This document shows, piece by piece, positions 1 to 8,825 of a stretch of 64,000 nucleotides of DNA. This DNA comes from Streptomyces tardus (GTDB taxonomy: Bacteria; Actinomycetota; Actinomycetes; Streptomycetales; Streptomycetaceae), in NCBI RefSeq assembly GCF_018101125.2, contig NZ_JAELVF020000001.1, positions 2,017,068 to 2,081,067 of the forward strand, written 5' to 3'. The notes below the pieces were generated by a model, which saw nothing but the letters and a program-made list of their open reading frames with translations, ran no database searches and was not told the origin of the DNA. The number at the start of each line of letters is the position of its first letter. The stretch's first letter is position 1. Both the position numbers and the translations under genes were made by a program.

Positions 1-584
1 GCCCCACCGGCGGCCCCACCGACGGCAATTCACACGGGCCCCACGGCACGCACGAATCCCACCACGCACACGAACCCCTCAATTCCCGCGAATCCCCGGA
101 GTCCACAACTCCCACTCCCACTCCACAACTCGACGAGCCCACAAGGAAAACGCGCGCAACTCCGACCCCGGCGCCATCCACCAGAACGCGCAACGGTTCA
201 CAGGAATTTCCACCGCTCGCACGAAGCCACGCGAAGCCACGCGAAATCCCGCCGAAAACAGCCCCAATCACCAAACACACCCACCGAGGCGCCGACCCCT
301 TCCATCGGCCGACATTCGCCGGACATCGAAGAACCCGCGCCCTGCAACGGGACCACCGGTCGCGCCCCCGTCTCCCCCGCCACGACCCCGTCCTACGCCG
401 CGCCCCGGCGCACTCGAGCACACTCCCCGCACCCCACCCGTACCGCCACGACACTCGACACCGAAGCCCCGGAACAAACACCCTTGGCCAATAGCGCCGC
501 CACCACCACCGAAACACCCAGGCGGAATTCATAACCGGAACTCCACCGTCAACTTCCCGCCGCCCCGCAAGAATTGCCGTTTCC
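1..584. other. No gene recognised
   Basis: About 0.6 kb before the first convincing gene. Short open frames occur on the minus strand, but their composition is Arg/Gly/Cys-rich and none resembles a protein family. The stretch is slightly less GC-rich than the genes around it. It is probably intergenic, or the end of a region whose gene lies left of the window. Confidence 0.5.
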
Positions 585-614
585 CTGACAACAGCTCTTG
601 CGCTCCGCTAACCT
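585..614 (+). promoter_or_regulatory. Candidate promoter for the P-loop NTPase gene
   Basis: CTGACA at 585-590 and TAACCT at 609-614 with an 18-nt spacer resemble a vegetative (HrdB-type) -35/-10 pair. They lie about 55 nt upstream of the start at 670. This is sequence resemblance only. Confidence 0.35.
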
Positions 615-669
615 CCACCCACCACATCGGCCACCCGCTTTCGGGCGGTAGAGCATCCACGGGGGATGC

Positions 670-2811
670 GTGTACGAGGATCTCGGCTTCGAAGAACTCC
701 TCGCAGCGGACGGGTTCTTCGCTCGACTGTTGGGGCGGTCGCCCTCGGGCGCCGACTGCAAGGCGCTGTACGGCCCCGACCTGCCCGTGGTGCTGCTCAC
801 CGGCGGGCCGGGGATGGGCAAGGGCCGGCTGCTGCGGACGGTGCACTCGCGGTTCGCCCGCCAGGTACCGGTGATCCACCTGGACTGCGCCTCACCGGTG
901 CACTCCTTCCGGGCCGGGCCCGAGCCCGGCGCCCGCTCCGCGGTGACGGAGGCGCTGGTCGAGATCGCCACGCTCCTGCACACCTGGCGGGGCACCGGCG
1001 GGGCGTTCAGCTTCCCGCGGTGCTTCGCGGGCCTGGCCGTGATCGCGACCGGGGTCGCGACCGACACCGACGCGGCGGTCAGGGCTGAGGTCGACCGGTA
1101 CGAGAAGCTGATCGAACGGCCCCGGCTGCGCGGCCTGGGGACACGCGACTTCTGGCACGGCTCGCTTCTCGGCGCCTTGCGCAAGATGCTGGAAGTGCTT
1201 GCCGGACAGACGCTCGGCCCATACGGAGCCGCCGCGCTCACCGGACTGCTCGACGTGCTCTTCGAGCGCCTGACGCCCCGCGGCGAGGCGGAACTCGCCC
1301 GCATCTACGGCGAGTACCCCGGCGCCGCCGGCCAGCCCAAGCACGGGCTGCACCGGCTCGCCGCCGACTTCCGGGCCGGCGGCGAGCGGCGGGAGGACGC
1401 GGAGCGCTTCCTCTTCCGGGCGCTGCGCGAGGACCTGGAGGCGGCGTACAACGGCCTGGGCGGCTGGCTCGGCCGCGTCGGCCGGCCCGGGCTGCTGCTC
1501 GACCACGCCGAACAGCCCCTGGGCGAAAGCCTGTTGCGGGGTGTACTCACCGACCGCCGGGACGGGCAGCGCGACCGCGTGGTGGTCGTCGGCACCGCAC
1601 GCCGTGCGGACGGCGGCGACTTCCTGCACGGAGGTCTGCCGCCGAGGGAGGTGGCGACGTTCCGCCCCGCGGACGGCGTTCCGCCCGGCTGGGTCCGCCG
1701 CAGAGACCCGGAGGAGGACCGCGGGCCGCTGTCGGCCGGGGTGCTCATCCTGCGGATGCCCTTCCTCACCGGCGACCGGCTCCGCCGCGCGACCGAACGA
1801 ATCCAGCTGGGCGCGGAGCGGGAGGGCGGCACCCACCGCCGCCGGGTCACCGCCGCCGTGGCCCAACTGAGCGGCGGACGGCCCCATACGGTGATCCAAC
1901 TGGCCACCGCCGCCGCTGACCACCGGATGGAGACGGACGCCAACGACCGGGCCGTCCTCGACGCCGTGCTGCGCCGCCCGGACGGCGCTCCCGAGCAGCC
2001 GGTGACCGACGTCCTCCTCCAGGAGCTGGTCCTGGACCAACTGCCCGTCCAGCTGCCGGACGAGCACCACAGCCAGTGGCTCGACCTCCTCACCCACCTC
2101 TCGGCGGCCCACGATCCGGAGTGCGCGGACGTCCTCCTCCGCCACCACCAGGCCGGACGCGTCCTGCGCCTGACCGCGCACGAGGTCGCGCGGCTGCTCC
2201 ACGACACCGGATGGCCCAGCTGCACACGGCACTTCATCGGAGACTTCGGCCTGCGCCAACTGCTGGTGCACCGGTTGTACGGGCTCGAACCCGACGGCGC
2301 CGCCTGGTACGCCGACCACCACCTGCTGCGCGACCACTACGCCGGCGACGAGCGCAGCGGCGGCGCGTTCCGGTCGGGGACGTCCCACCGGATGAACCAC
2401 CACCTCGTCTCCGGAGGTGTGGACGACGTCGCCCGCCACCTCGCCGACACACTCCCCACCGACCCCCGCACCTGGTGCGAGGAGCTGCTGGAGATCGCCC
2501 AGGCGCCCTACCCGAGCGAAGCGGACGAACGACGCGAACGCGCCCAGGGACTCGTACGGGTGGACGGGCCGCCGCTGCGCCGCACCGTCGACCAACTGCT
2601 GCACGCCGTATGGCTGTGCGAGGAGCGCACCACCGCGACGGGCGGCGAGATGGCCCGCACACTGGAGCAGCTGCTGAGGCAGCTGTCGTCCCTCGACTTC
2701 GACGGCGCCGGGGAGTTCGGCCCGACCGCCACCGGATGGAGCCACCTGGCCGCGAACGAGCAACCGCTGCTCCGCTGCGACTGCACCGACCAGCTCGCCC
2801 GACGGAGGTAG
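670..2811 (+). CDS. P-loop NTPase of unknown function (STAND-like ATP-binding protein)
   Basis: 713 residues from a GTG preceded by a G-rich Shine-Dalgarno-like run at 660-664. Near residues 43-51 it has the Walker A motif GGPGMGKGR, followed by a strand ending in a Walker B-like VIHLDCA. The rest is Leu/Arg/Asp-rich and probably helical, with no transmembrane segment, so it should be cytosolic. It resembles large single-domain regulatory NTPases of the STAND/AAA type rather than ABC or helicase families, but I recognise no named family. The stop codon is 5 nt from the start of a membrane-anchored periplasmic-binding-fold protein. The two are almost certainly co-transcribed and may work as sensor plus NTPase. 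That functional link is inference. Confidence 0.75.
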   Translation: MYEDLGFEELLAADGFFARLLGRSPSGADCKALYGPDLPVVLLTGGPGMGKGRLLRTVHSRFARQVPVIHLDCASPVHSFRAGPEPGARSAVTEALVEIATLLHTWRGTGGAFSFPRCFAGLAVIATGVATDTDAAVRAEVDRYEKLIERPRLRGLGTRDFWHGSLLGALRKMLEVLAGQTLGPYGAAALTGLLDVLFERLTPRGEAELARIYGEYPGAAGQPKHGLHRLAADFRAGGERREDAERFLFRALREDLEAAYNGLGGWLGRVGRPGLLLDHAEQPLGESLLRGVLTDRRDGQRDRVVVVGTARRADGGDFLHGGLPPREVATFRPADGVPPGWVRRRDPEEDRGPLSAGVLILRMPFLTGDRLRRATERIQLGAEREGGTHRRRVTAAVAQLSGGRPHTVIQLATAAADHRMETDANDRAVLDAVLRRPDGAPEQPVTDVLLQELVLDQLPVQLPDEHHSQWLDLLTHLSAAHDPECADVLLRHHQAGRVLRLTAHEVARLLHDTGWPSCTRHFIGDFGLRQLLVHRLYGLEPDGAAWYADHHLLRDHYAGDERSGGAFRSGTSHRMNHHLVSGGVDDVARHLADTLPTDPRTWCEELLEIAQAPYPSEADERRERAQGLVRVDGPPLRRTVDQLLHAVWLCEERTTATGGEMARTLEQLLRQLSSLDFDGAGEFGPTATGWSHLAANEQPLLRCDCTDQLARRR

Positions 2812-2816
2812 CGACG

Positions 2817-4448
2817 ATGCCCAGCCCTTTGCCCAGATGGAACAGGCTGCCCCGATGGGGCAAGATCCTCTACGCGCTGACGGCGACCGCGGCGCTCCTG
2901 GCCGCCCTGGTGTACGTCGTTCCCGCGCTCCAGAAGCCGGACACCTGCCACGACGGCATCGAGAAGATCGACGACCAGTGCATCGGAGTCGACGGCGCGG
3001 GCTACGACTTCGGCACACCCGAGATCAGCGCCGTCGCCGAGGCCATCGCCGCGGAGAACGAGAGGATCGCCGGCCAGCCCCATGTCACGGTGGCGGTCAT
3101 GCTGCCCCTCCAGTCGCAGACGGCCGGGCTCCGACGGCAGATGCGCAGCGACCTCCAGGGCGCGTACCTGGGTCAGCGGCAGTCCAACGCGAGCGGCAGG
3201 AAGCCCATGATGCGTCTGGTGCTGGCCAACCCCGGGCGCTACTACGCCCATCAGGACAAGGTCGTGAGCACGCTCCTGGACATGTCGAAGTCCGGCAGCG
3301 ACAACCTGCGGGCCGTCACCGGCTTCAACCTCAGCCTCGAAGCGACCGAGAAGGCCGTGGAGCGCCTGACGAAAAACGGAGTGCCGGTGCTGGCCTCCCG
3401 GATCACCGGGGACGACATCGCGAACGTCGAGGGAGCCGAGCAGCAGCGCTTCCCCGGCCTGGCCCGAATACTCCCCACCAACGACAACGCGGCCAAGGCC
3501 CTGGCGAGCTTCCTCGGCGAGGAGGGCCGAGAGAACGCCAGAACGGTCCTGGTGCACGACACCCGCGGGGACACCTACAACAGGTCGCTGGCCAGCGCGT
3601 TCCGCGGCATCGAGGAGACCGGCCCGGCCGGCCCCACGGACGCACCCTTCACCTCACCGTCGATCAACGAACTGGGCACGACCGGCAATCAGTTCGACCA
3701 GATCGCCAACAACATCTGCGCCTCCAAGGCCGACACCGTGTACTTCGCGGGGCGCCACACGCACCTCAAGACCTTCGCCCTCACCCTTGCCAAACAGGCC
3801 TGTGCAGACCGGCACTTCACCCTGATCAGCGGCTCCGACGCCGCCTCGCTGGCCCAGAACATGACCAAGAAGGACTGGGCGGAGCTGCGCGGTGAGGACG
3901 GCAGCGCGAAGGTGACGGTCCAGTACGCCGCTCCCGCCCACCCCGACGCCTGGGACACGGAACTGGCCGCGTGGGCCGAGAACCGGAAGAAGACCGAGGA
4001 GGGCGGCCCGAGCCCCCGCCCCCAGTACCTCGACGAACCCAAGACAGCCCTGGACAAACTCAAAAAGCTGATCGCGACCACGGCCGGAGAGGGCACCGAC
4101 ATCGGTTCCACACCGGATCTCGCGGACTCGCGCACCATGCTCGTCCACGACGGCGTCCTCACCGTCGGCACCGCCCTGCACAAGGTCCAGGGCACCGACG
4201 AGTCGAAGGTCCCCAGCCTCACCGACCTCAGCCAGCAGTGGTCGAAGCTCCACTCGGAACACCGCATCAAAGGAACGAGCGGCCTGATCTGCCTGACCAG
4301 CGACGGGCATCCGTACAACAAGCCCGTCTCCGTGGTGCGGCTGCATCCGGGCAAGGACGGCCGCGGAACTTTGAAGTTCGCCGGCCTGGCCTGGCCCACC
4401 GGCAAGGAACAACCGGAGAACTGCGTCATCCCCAGCGACACCCCGTAG
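2817..4448 (+). CDS. Membrane-anchored type I periplasmic-binding-fold protein
   Basis: 543 residues. The ATG at 2817 was chosen because GGAGG lies 9 nt upstream, at the end of the preceding gene. One N-terminal hydrophobic helix (about residues 16-34) has no lipobox or clear cleavage site, so the protein should stay anchored with its body outside. The body resembles the Leu/Ile/Val-binding (type I) substrate-binding fold: strand-rich segments such as VTVAVMLPLQS and TVYFAGRHTHLK, and a late segment GVLTVGTALHKV. Two Cys pairs are possible in the exported part. No permease or ABC ATPase gene is adjacent; its only partner is the upstream NTPase. A receptor role is therefore as likely as a transport role. 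Confidence 0.75.
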   Translation: MPSPLPRWNRLPRWGKILYALTATAALLAALVYVVPALQKPDTCHDGIEKIDDQCIGVDGAGYDFGTPEISAVAEAIAAENERIAGQPHVTVAVMLPLQSQTAGLRRQMRSDLQGAYLGQRQSNASGRKPMMRLVLANPGRYYAHQDKVVSTLLDMSKSGSDNLRAVTGFNLSLEATEKAVERLTKNGVPVLASRITGDDIANVEGAEQQRFPGLARILPTNDNAAKALASFLGEEGRENARTVLVHDTRGDTYNRSLASAFRGIEETGPAGPTDAPFTSPSINELGTTGNQFDQIANNICASKADTVYFAGRHTHLKTFALTLAKQACADRHFTLISGSDAASLAQNMTKKDWAELRGEDGSAKVTVQYAAPAHPDAWDTELAAWAENRKKTEEGGPSPRPQYLDEPKTALDKLKKLIATTAGEGTDIGSTPDLADSRTMLVHDGVLTVGTALHKVQGTDESKVPSLTDLSQQWSKLHSEHRIKGTSGLICLTSDGHPYNKPVSVVRLHPGKDGRGTLKFAGLAWPTGKEQPENCVIPSDTP

Positions 4449-4664
4449 GCACGCATCGGCCGGTCGAGACCGCGGACATCGTGGTTCCAAGCGGCCGCTG
4501 GGAAGTCGTCCACGAAGTGCCGATCAGCCGTTCTCCGGACTGATCAGCCCGTCAACGCGTCCACCGCTCCTGATCTGGTGCACCGGTCACCGCGCGAGGG
4601 CGCCGGCCCGCCCGGAACAGCAACCGCCCAAGAGCGAAATCCGAGCGACTCGAGGCGCAAGAAA

Positions 4665-4710
4665 ACGTCGGAAGGGGCGCCCGTCTGCTGACGGTCACCC
4701 CTTCCGACGT
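4665..4710 (-). terminator. Intrinsic terminator after tRNA-Ser
   Basis: A 13-bp perfect stem (4665-4677 with 4698-4710) is followed on the minus strand by a T-run (TTTTCTT). It sits 20 nt past the 3' end of the tRNA and fits a rho-independent terminator for it. Confidence 0.75.
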
Positions 4711-4729
4711 GCTGCTTTGCCTACGTGTG

Positions 4730-4817
4730 CGGAGGCGGTGGGATTTGAACCCACGGTGAGGGGTTACCTCACGACGGTTTTCAAGACCGTTCCCTTCGGC
4801 CGCTCGGGCACACCTCC
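4730..4817 (-). tRNA. tRNA-Ser (anticodon UGA)
   Basis: An 88-nt class II tRNA with a long variable arm, as expected for serine. The acceptor stem GGAGGTG pairs with CGCCTCC and the discriminator base is G. The T-arm carries GGTTCAAATCC. The anticodon loop reads CTTGAAA, giving anticodon TGA, which decodes UCA. CCA is not fully encoded (the bases after the discriminator are CACA). Confidence 0.95.
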
Positions 4818-4931
4818 CGGTATCGCCGCGCGGGCGGTACGGCGACAGCTTAACTCCTCGGTCATCGGCGGGTGTCCGGCGGTTGTCGTCGCCGGGCACC
4901 CGCCGCCTGGAGGGCGTCGGGAGGGCGCCGG

Positions 4932-6611
4932 TCAGTCGCCGGTGCGCTTGCCGAGGGTGATGGTGGTGGTGTTCTCGTTGCCGTTGCGCTCGTACGTGAG
5001 CTTCACCTTGTTGCCCGGCTTGTAGGTCCAGATCTCGCTGATGAGCGTGGGCCCGCTGTCGATCTGGGTGTTGCCGAGCTTGGTGATGACGTCGCCGCCG
5101 CGCAGGCCCGCCTTGTCCGCGGGTCCGCCGGAGATGACGGAGTCGCTGCCGTCCTCGGCCTCCTCGATGACTTCGGCGCCCTTGCCCTGTCCGCGCATGT
5201 CGACGGTGGCGCCGATGATCGGATAGACGGGTTCGCCGGTCTCGATGAGGTTCTGGGCGACGCGTTTGGCCTGGTCGATCGGGATCGCGAAGCCCAGGCC
5301 GATGCTGCCGGCCGAGCCGCCGCCCATGCCGTCTCCTGCCGACTGGATCGCGGAGTTGACGCCGATGACGGCGCCGGAGTCGTTGAGCAGCGGGCCGCCG
5401 GAGTTGCCGGGGTTGATGGAGGCGTCGGTCTGGAGCGCGCTCATGTACGAGGCGGCGGAGCTCTCGCCGTCGCTGGAGGCGACGGGGCGCTTGAGTGCGC
5501 TGACGATTCCGGTGGTGACTGTGCCGGAGAGGCCGAACGGTGCGCCGATCGCGACCGTCGCATCGCCCACCGCCACATCGCCGGACTTGCCGAGCGGCAG
5601 CGGGGCGAGCTTGGCGTCGCCGGGGTTGCGGAGCTTGATGACGGCCACGTCGTAGCCCTCGGCACGGCCGACGACCTCGGCCTCGTACTTCTCGCCGTCG
5701 GAGAAGACGACCGTCAGCTCCGCGTCGCCGTCGCCCGCGGCCACCACGTGGTTGTTGGTCATGATGTGGCCCTGCTTGTCGAAGACGAAGCCGGTGCCGG
5801 TGCCGCCGCCCTGGGTGCCCGTCCCGCCGTTGACCTGGATGGTGACCACGCTCGGCAGCGCCTTGGAGGCGATGCCGGCCACCGAATCGGCCGCGCGGTC
5901 CCCGGCGTTGCCGGGCGCGGAGACGGTGTCGGGGGAGCTGCCGGAGGAACGGTCGGCGGCCCAGTGGCCGACGCCGCCGCCGATACCGCCGGCCAGCAGC
6001 GCGGCGGCGAGGACGGCGGCGACCAGTCCGCCGCGGCCCTTCTTGCGCTGCGGCGGCGGTACGGGCGCACCCCAGTAGTCGCCGCTGTCGCCACCGCCGC
6101 CGTACGGGCCGTTGCCGCCCTGACCGCCGTGACCGCCCTGGCCACCGGTGCCGCCCTGGCCGCCGTAGGTTCCGTCGCCGGCGTACGGGCTGTCGGCGCC
6201 GTGTGCGCCGTGCGCGCCGCCGTACGTGCCGCCGGGAACGCCTGCGCCGTACGTACCGCCCGCACCGGTGCGGGCGGTACGTACGGCGGCGCGCACGGCG
6301 CACACGGCGCCGACAGCCCGTACGCCGGCGACGGAACCTACGGCGGCCAGGGCGGCAACGGCCCGTACGGCAGCACCGGCCACTCCGGCGACAGCGGCGA
6401 CTACTGGGGTGCGCCGCCCGGGGCGGGTGCGGATGGTGGGGCGGGGAGGCCGGAGTCCTCCGTACCGCAGACACCGCCACCGCCGGGCGTCGGCGTTCCG
6501 GATCCGGGCTGCTCGCCCGTACCGCCCGGCGCAGCCCCGGTCGGCGGGGGCCGTTTCGTCGCCAGGGCCCTCGTCCGACGGTCGGCCGACACCCTCGTGC
6601 TCGGTGCTCAC
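4932..6611 (-). CDS. HtrA/DegP-type S1C serine protease with PDZ domain
   Basis: 559 residues from a GTG at 6611 with GAGGAGAG upstream; the N-terminus MSTEHEG is typical of Streptomyces HtrA proteins. One transmembrane helix (about 194-212) anchors it, with the protease outside. The trypsin-like domain (about 250-430) shows TNNHVV (His), DVAVIKL (Asp) and NPGNSGGPLL (Ser). A PDZ domain follows to the C-terminus. The expected role is envelope protein quality control. Odd point: residues about 30-115 do not look like the usual Gly/Tyr/Pro linker. They are translated from the antisense of a linker copy that reads GGTYGGAHGAHG on the plus strand at 6270-6425. The N-terminal part therefore looks rearranged (see findings). 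Confidence 0.85.
   Translation of the reverse strand: MSTEHEGVGRPSDEGPGDETAPADRGCAGRYGRAARIRNADARRWRCLRYGGLRPPRPTIRTRPGRRTPVVAAVAGVAGAAVRAVAALAAVGSVAGVRAVGAVCAVRAAVRTARTGAGGTYGAGVPGGTYGGAHGAHGADSPYAGDGTYGGQGGTGGQGGHGGQGGNGPYGGGGDSGDYWGAPVPPPQRKKGRGGLVAAVLAAALLAGGIGGGVGHWAADRSSGSSPDTVSAPGNAGDRAADSVAGIASKALPSVVTIQVNGGTGTQGGGTGTGFVFDKQGHIMTNNHVVAAGDGDAELTVVFSDGEKYEAEVVGRAEGYDVAVIKLRNPGDAKLAPLPLGKSGDVAVGDATVAIGAPFGLSGTVTTGIVSALKRPVASSDGESSAASYMSALQTDASINPGNSGGPLLNDSGAVIGVNSAIQSAGDGMGGGSAGSIGLGFAIPIDQAKRVAQNLIETGEPVYPIIGATVDMRGQGKGAEVIEEAEDGSDSVISGGPADKAGLRGGDVITKLGNTQIDSGPTLISEIWTYKPGNKVKLTYERNGNENTTTITLGKRTGD
6153..6357. repeat. Inverted repeat with a 44-bp perfect palindromic core inside htrA
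   Basis: 6245-6288 is a perfect palindrome centred between 6266 and 6267. Beyond it, 6287-6356 on the plus strand repeats the minus-strand sequence from about 6220 down to 6153, apart from a 27-bp segment present only on the left. With further indels of 30 and 9 bp the match continues to about 6056 and 6418. All indels are multiples of three, and both arms encode the same Gly/Tyr-rich linker, one on each strand. Confidence 0.9.
6219..6254 (-). repeat. 36-bp direct repeat, copy 1 (copy 2 at 6708-6743)
   Basis: An identical 36-bp block occurs at 6219-6254 inside htrA and at 6708-6743 upstream of its start codon. Both encode the HtrA-linker peptide TYGAGVPGGTYG on the minus strand. The second copy lies outside the htrA reading frame as annotated. 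Confidence 0.85.
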
Positions 6612-6765
6612 AGCTCTCTCCTCAGGTACACGACAGTCACGCCTGGGCTGTTCACCCTAGAACCAGTCTGCGGTCAGCTTTTCCCACGGCACGTCAAGGC
6701 GGCGTAAGCCGTACGTGCCGCCGGGAACGCCTGCGCCGTACGTTCCGCCGAGGGCGCCGCCGTAC

Positions 6766-6911
6766 GGGGGCGCACTGCGTCATCGTGCCACTTTCGTGCA
6801 CCCGCGGTCGTCGGCGCGGGGCCGCAAACCCGGCCGCGCGCGGCCGGGTTTGCGGCCCCGCGCCGACGACCGCGGGTGCACGAAAGTGGCACGATGACGC
6901 AGTGCGCCCCC
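6766..6911. repeat. Perfect 146-bp palindrome over the phosphodiesterase start
   Basis: Every base from 6766 to 6838 pairs with its mirror from 6839 to 6911 (centre between 6838 and 6839), with no mismatch and no spacer. The right arm holds the promoter region and first three codons of the phosphodiesterase gene (GTG at 6902). The left arm is an exact inverted copy that abuts HtrA-linker-like sequence. Confidence 0.95.
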
Positions 6912-7684
6912 TTTCCGTCATCGCCCATCGAGGGGCGTCCGAGGACGCTCCCGAGCACACTCTGGCCGCCTACCGCAAAGCCATCGAGGATGGCGCCCAC
7001 GCGCTGGAGTGCGACGTCCGCCTCACCGCCGACGGCCATCTGGTCTGTGTCCACGACCGCCGCGTCAATCGCGTCTCCAACGGGCGGGGCGCGGTCTCCA
7101 CGCTGGAGCTCTCCGAGTTGGCGACCCTGGACTTCGGTTCCTGGAAGGACGCGGACGAGCAGCCCGAGACCGAGGACCCGGAGCGCGCCTCGGTGTTGAC
7201 GCTCGACCGGCTGTTGCGCCTGGTGCGCGAGTACGCCGACGCCGGACGACCGGTGGAGCTGGCGATCGAGACCAAGCACCCGACCCGCTGGGCGGGGCAG
7301 GTCGAGGAGCGGTTGGTCGAGCTGCTCGCGGAGCACCGACTGCCCACTCCGGTACGGGTGATGAGCTTCTCCGCCCGTTCGCTGCACCGGGTGCGTGCGG
7401 CGGCACCGCATCTGCCGACCGTCTATCTGATGCAGTTCCTGCTGCCGCGCTACCGCGACGGGCGGCTCCCGGTGGGCGTCGGCATCGCGGGGCCGAGCGT
7501 GCGGATCGTCCGGAACCATCCGGAGTACGTCATCCACGCGCAGCGCGCCGGGCACCAGGTGCACGTCTGGACGGTGGACGACCCGATCGACGTCGAGCTG
7601 TGCGCACGGCTGGGAGTGGACGCGCTCATCACGAACAGACCACAACAGGTACTGTCCCAACTGTCCGACCTTGGACGCCTTTAG
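6902..7684 (+). CDS. Glycerophosphodiester phosphodiesterase family protein
   Basis: 260 residues with the GDPD signature at the N-terminus: IAHRGASEDAPEHT, then LECDVRLTADGHLVCVHD, and later VELAIETKHP. The C-terminus has HVWTVDD and DALITNRP. The family hydrolyses glycerophosphodiesters to glycerol 3-phosphate and an alcohol. No signal peptide is visible, so it should be cytosolic. GTG 6902 is chosen because it opens directly on the conserved domain. There is no Shine-Dalgarno, and CACGAT lies 6 nt upstream, so a leaderless start is plausible. The start sits inside the 146-bp palindrome. Confidence 0.9.
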   Translation: MRPLSVIAHRGASEDAPEHTLAAYRKAIEDGAHALECDVRLTADGHLVCVHDRRVNRVSNGRGAVSTLELSELATLDFGSWKDADEQPETEDPERASVLTLDRLLRLVREYADAGRPVELAIETKHPTRWAGQVEERLVELLAEHRLPTPVRVMSFSARSLHRVRAAAPHLPTVYLMQFLLPRYRDGRLPVGVGIAGPSVRIVRNHPEYVIHAQRAGHQVHVWTVDDPIDVELCARLGVDALITNRPQQVLSQLSDLGRL

Positions 7685-7845
7685 GGGCATTCACCCGGTC
7701 GTTTTTCCTCACTCGTCGCACAGTTGCGGACGCGTTCCGTATCAGTTCATGACGTGAGTGACAAACGTCCGTTGCCTGTCGGTTTCCCCTCGCGCCGCGA
7801 AGGGCATCCATCTTCTTGGCATGGGGCAATGAGGAGGTCTCGGGG

Positions 7846-8667
7846 GTGGCGTTCGTAATGGCACAGGAAGTGCCGGCTTCGTCAACCATGGCCGTGCCCT
7901 ATGGACCAATGGGCGTCGGTCTGGCGCGGCGGCGTATGCGCGAAGAACTACGGGCACATGGCGCGCCCGACAGCGTGGTGGACGACGCACTGCTCATCCT
8001 CTCCGAGCTGCTGAGCAACTCCTGCCGCCATGCGTCCCCTCTCCCTCCCGACGACTCGGTGCGCGCGGACTGGGCGCACACCTCCGACGGGCGTCTGACC
8101 ATTTCTGTCACGGACGGCGGCGGTCCCACCAGACCTCTTCCAGCCACACCGTCGGTGAGCGCACACGGCGGCAGGGGGCTCTCGATCATCACCTCGCTCG
8201 CGCGGGACTGGGGAGTCGAGGACCGCGGCGAGGACGGCAGCGTCACCGTGTGGGCCGTGGTCGCCCCGCAGAGCATCTCGCCGAGCGCACGGCTGACCGG
8301 TCGGGGCCTCCCCGGGCTGCCCGGCGGCCTCGGCCTGCGAGGCGGCGGGCGCGGCGGGCTGCGCGCGATGGCGCCGGGCAGCGGCCGGGCGAGGCACTCG
8401 GCGCGGGCCCACGGCGGCGTACGGGCGTCCGGCAGGCCGGATGCGGGAAGGGCCGAGCCGGGAAGGGCCGAGCCGGCCAGACCGGAGGCCCGTCCCGAAT
8501 CCGCGCTGGAGACCGAGGCGTTGGAGTCACTGGAGGGGCTGGAGGAGTTCACCGGCTTCGACGAGCCGTCGGCCCGCACTCAGCGGCGCGGCACTCCCGG
8601 CGGGCGCAACTCCGGGCCCCAACACGGCACTTCGGGACCGCACGGCGCTCCGGGGCACCACGGCTGA
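7846..8667 (+). CDS. HATPase ATP-binding protein (anti-sigma-factor-like)
   Basis: 273 residues. GTG 7846 has GAGGAGG 8 nt upstream; TTG 7816 and ATG 7858 are alternatives. The first ~130 residues form a HATPase_c domain: ELLSNSCRHA (N-box), VTDGGGPTRP (G1) and GGRGLSII (G2). This places it with the single-domain anti-sigma kinases common in Streptomyces, related to SpoIIAB/RsbW, which phosphorylate anti-anti-sigma factors or simply bind partners. The ~140-residue C-terminal tail is low-complexity Gly/Arg/Pro/Glu. No sigma factor or antagonist gene is adjacent. Confidence 0.8.
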   Translation: MAFVMAQEVPASSTMAVPYGPMGVGLARRRMREELRAHGAPDSVVDDALLILSELLSNSCRHASPLPPDDSVRADWAHTSDGRLTISVTDGGGPTRPLPATPSVSAHGGRGLSIITSLARDWGVEDRGEDGSVTVWAVVAPQSISPSARLTGRGLPGLPGGLGLRGGGRGGLRAMAPGSGRARHSARAHGGVRASGRPDAGRAEPGRAEPARPEARPESALETEALESLEGLEEFTGFDEPSARTQRRGTPGGRNSGPQHGTSGPHGAPGHHG

Positions 8668-8825
8668 CCACGGCCGGCCCCCTCGGACGCCGGCGCCCGG
8701 GGGCCGGCGGGCGTGCGCAGGTGCGTCAGCCTTCGGTTGCGGTCGTTCAGATACCGCAGCACGGGCGGCAGCCGGTGCCCTAAGCTCGCGCGCGACAGCG
8801 TTCGCACGACACGGAGACTCGCGCC

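Noticed and set aside
892..3018. Long minus-strand frame opposite the NTPase gene
   Set aside because: It is a shadow: composition is Gly/Val/Arg without motifs, and the plus strand has a Walker motif and proper third-position bias.
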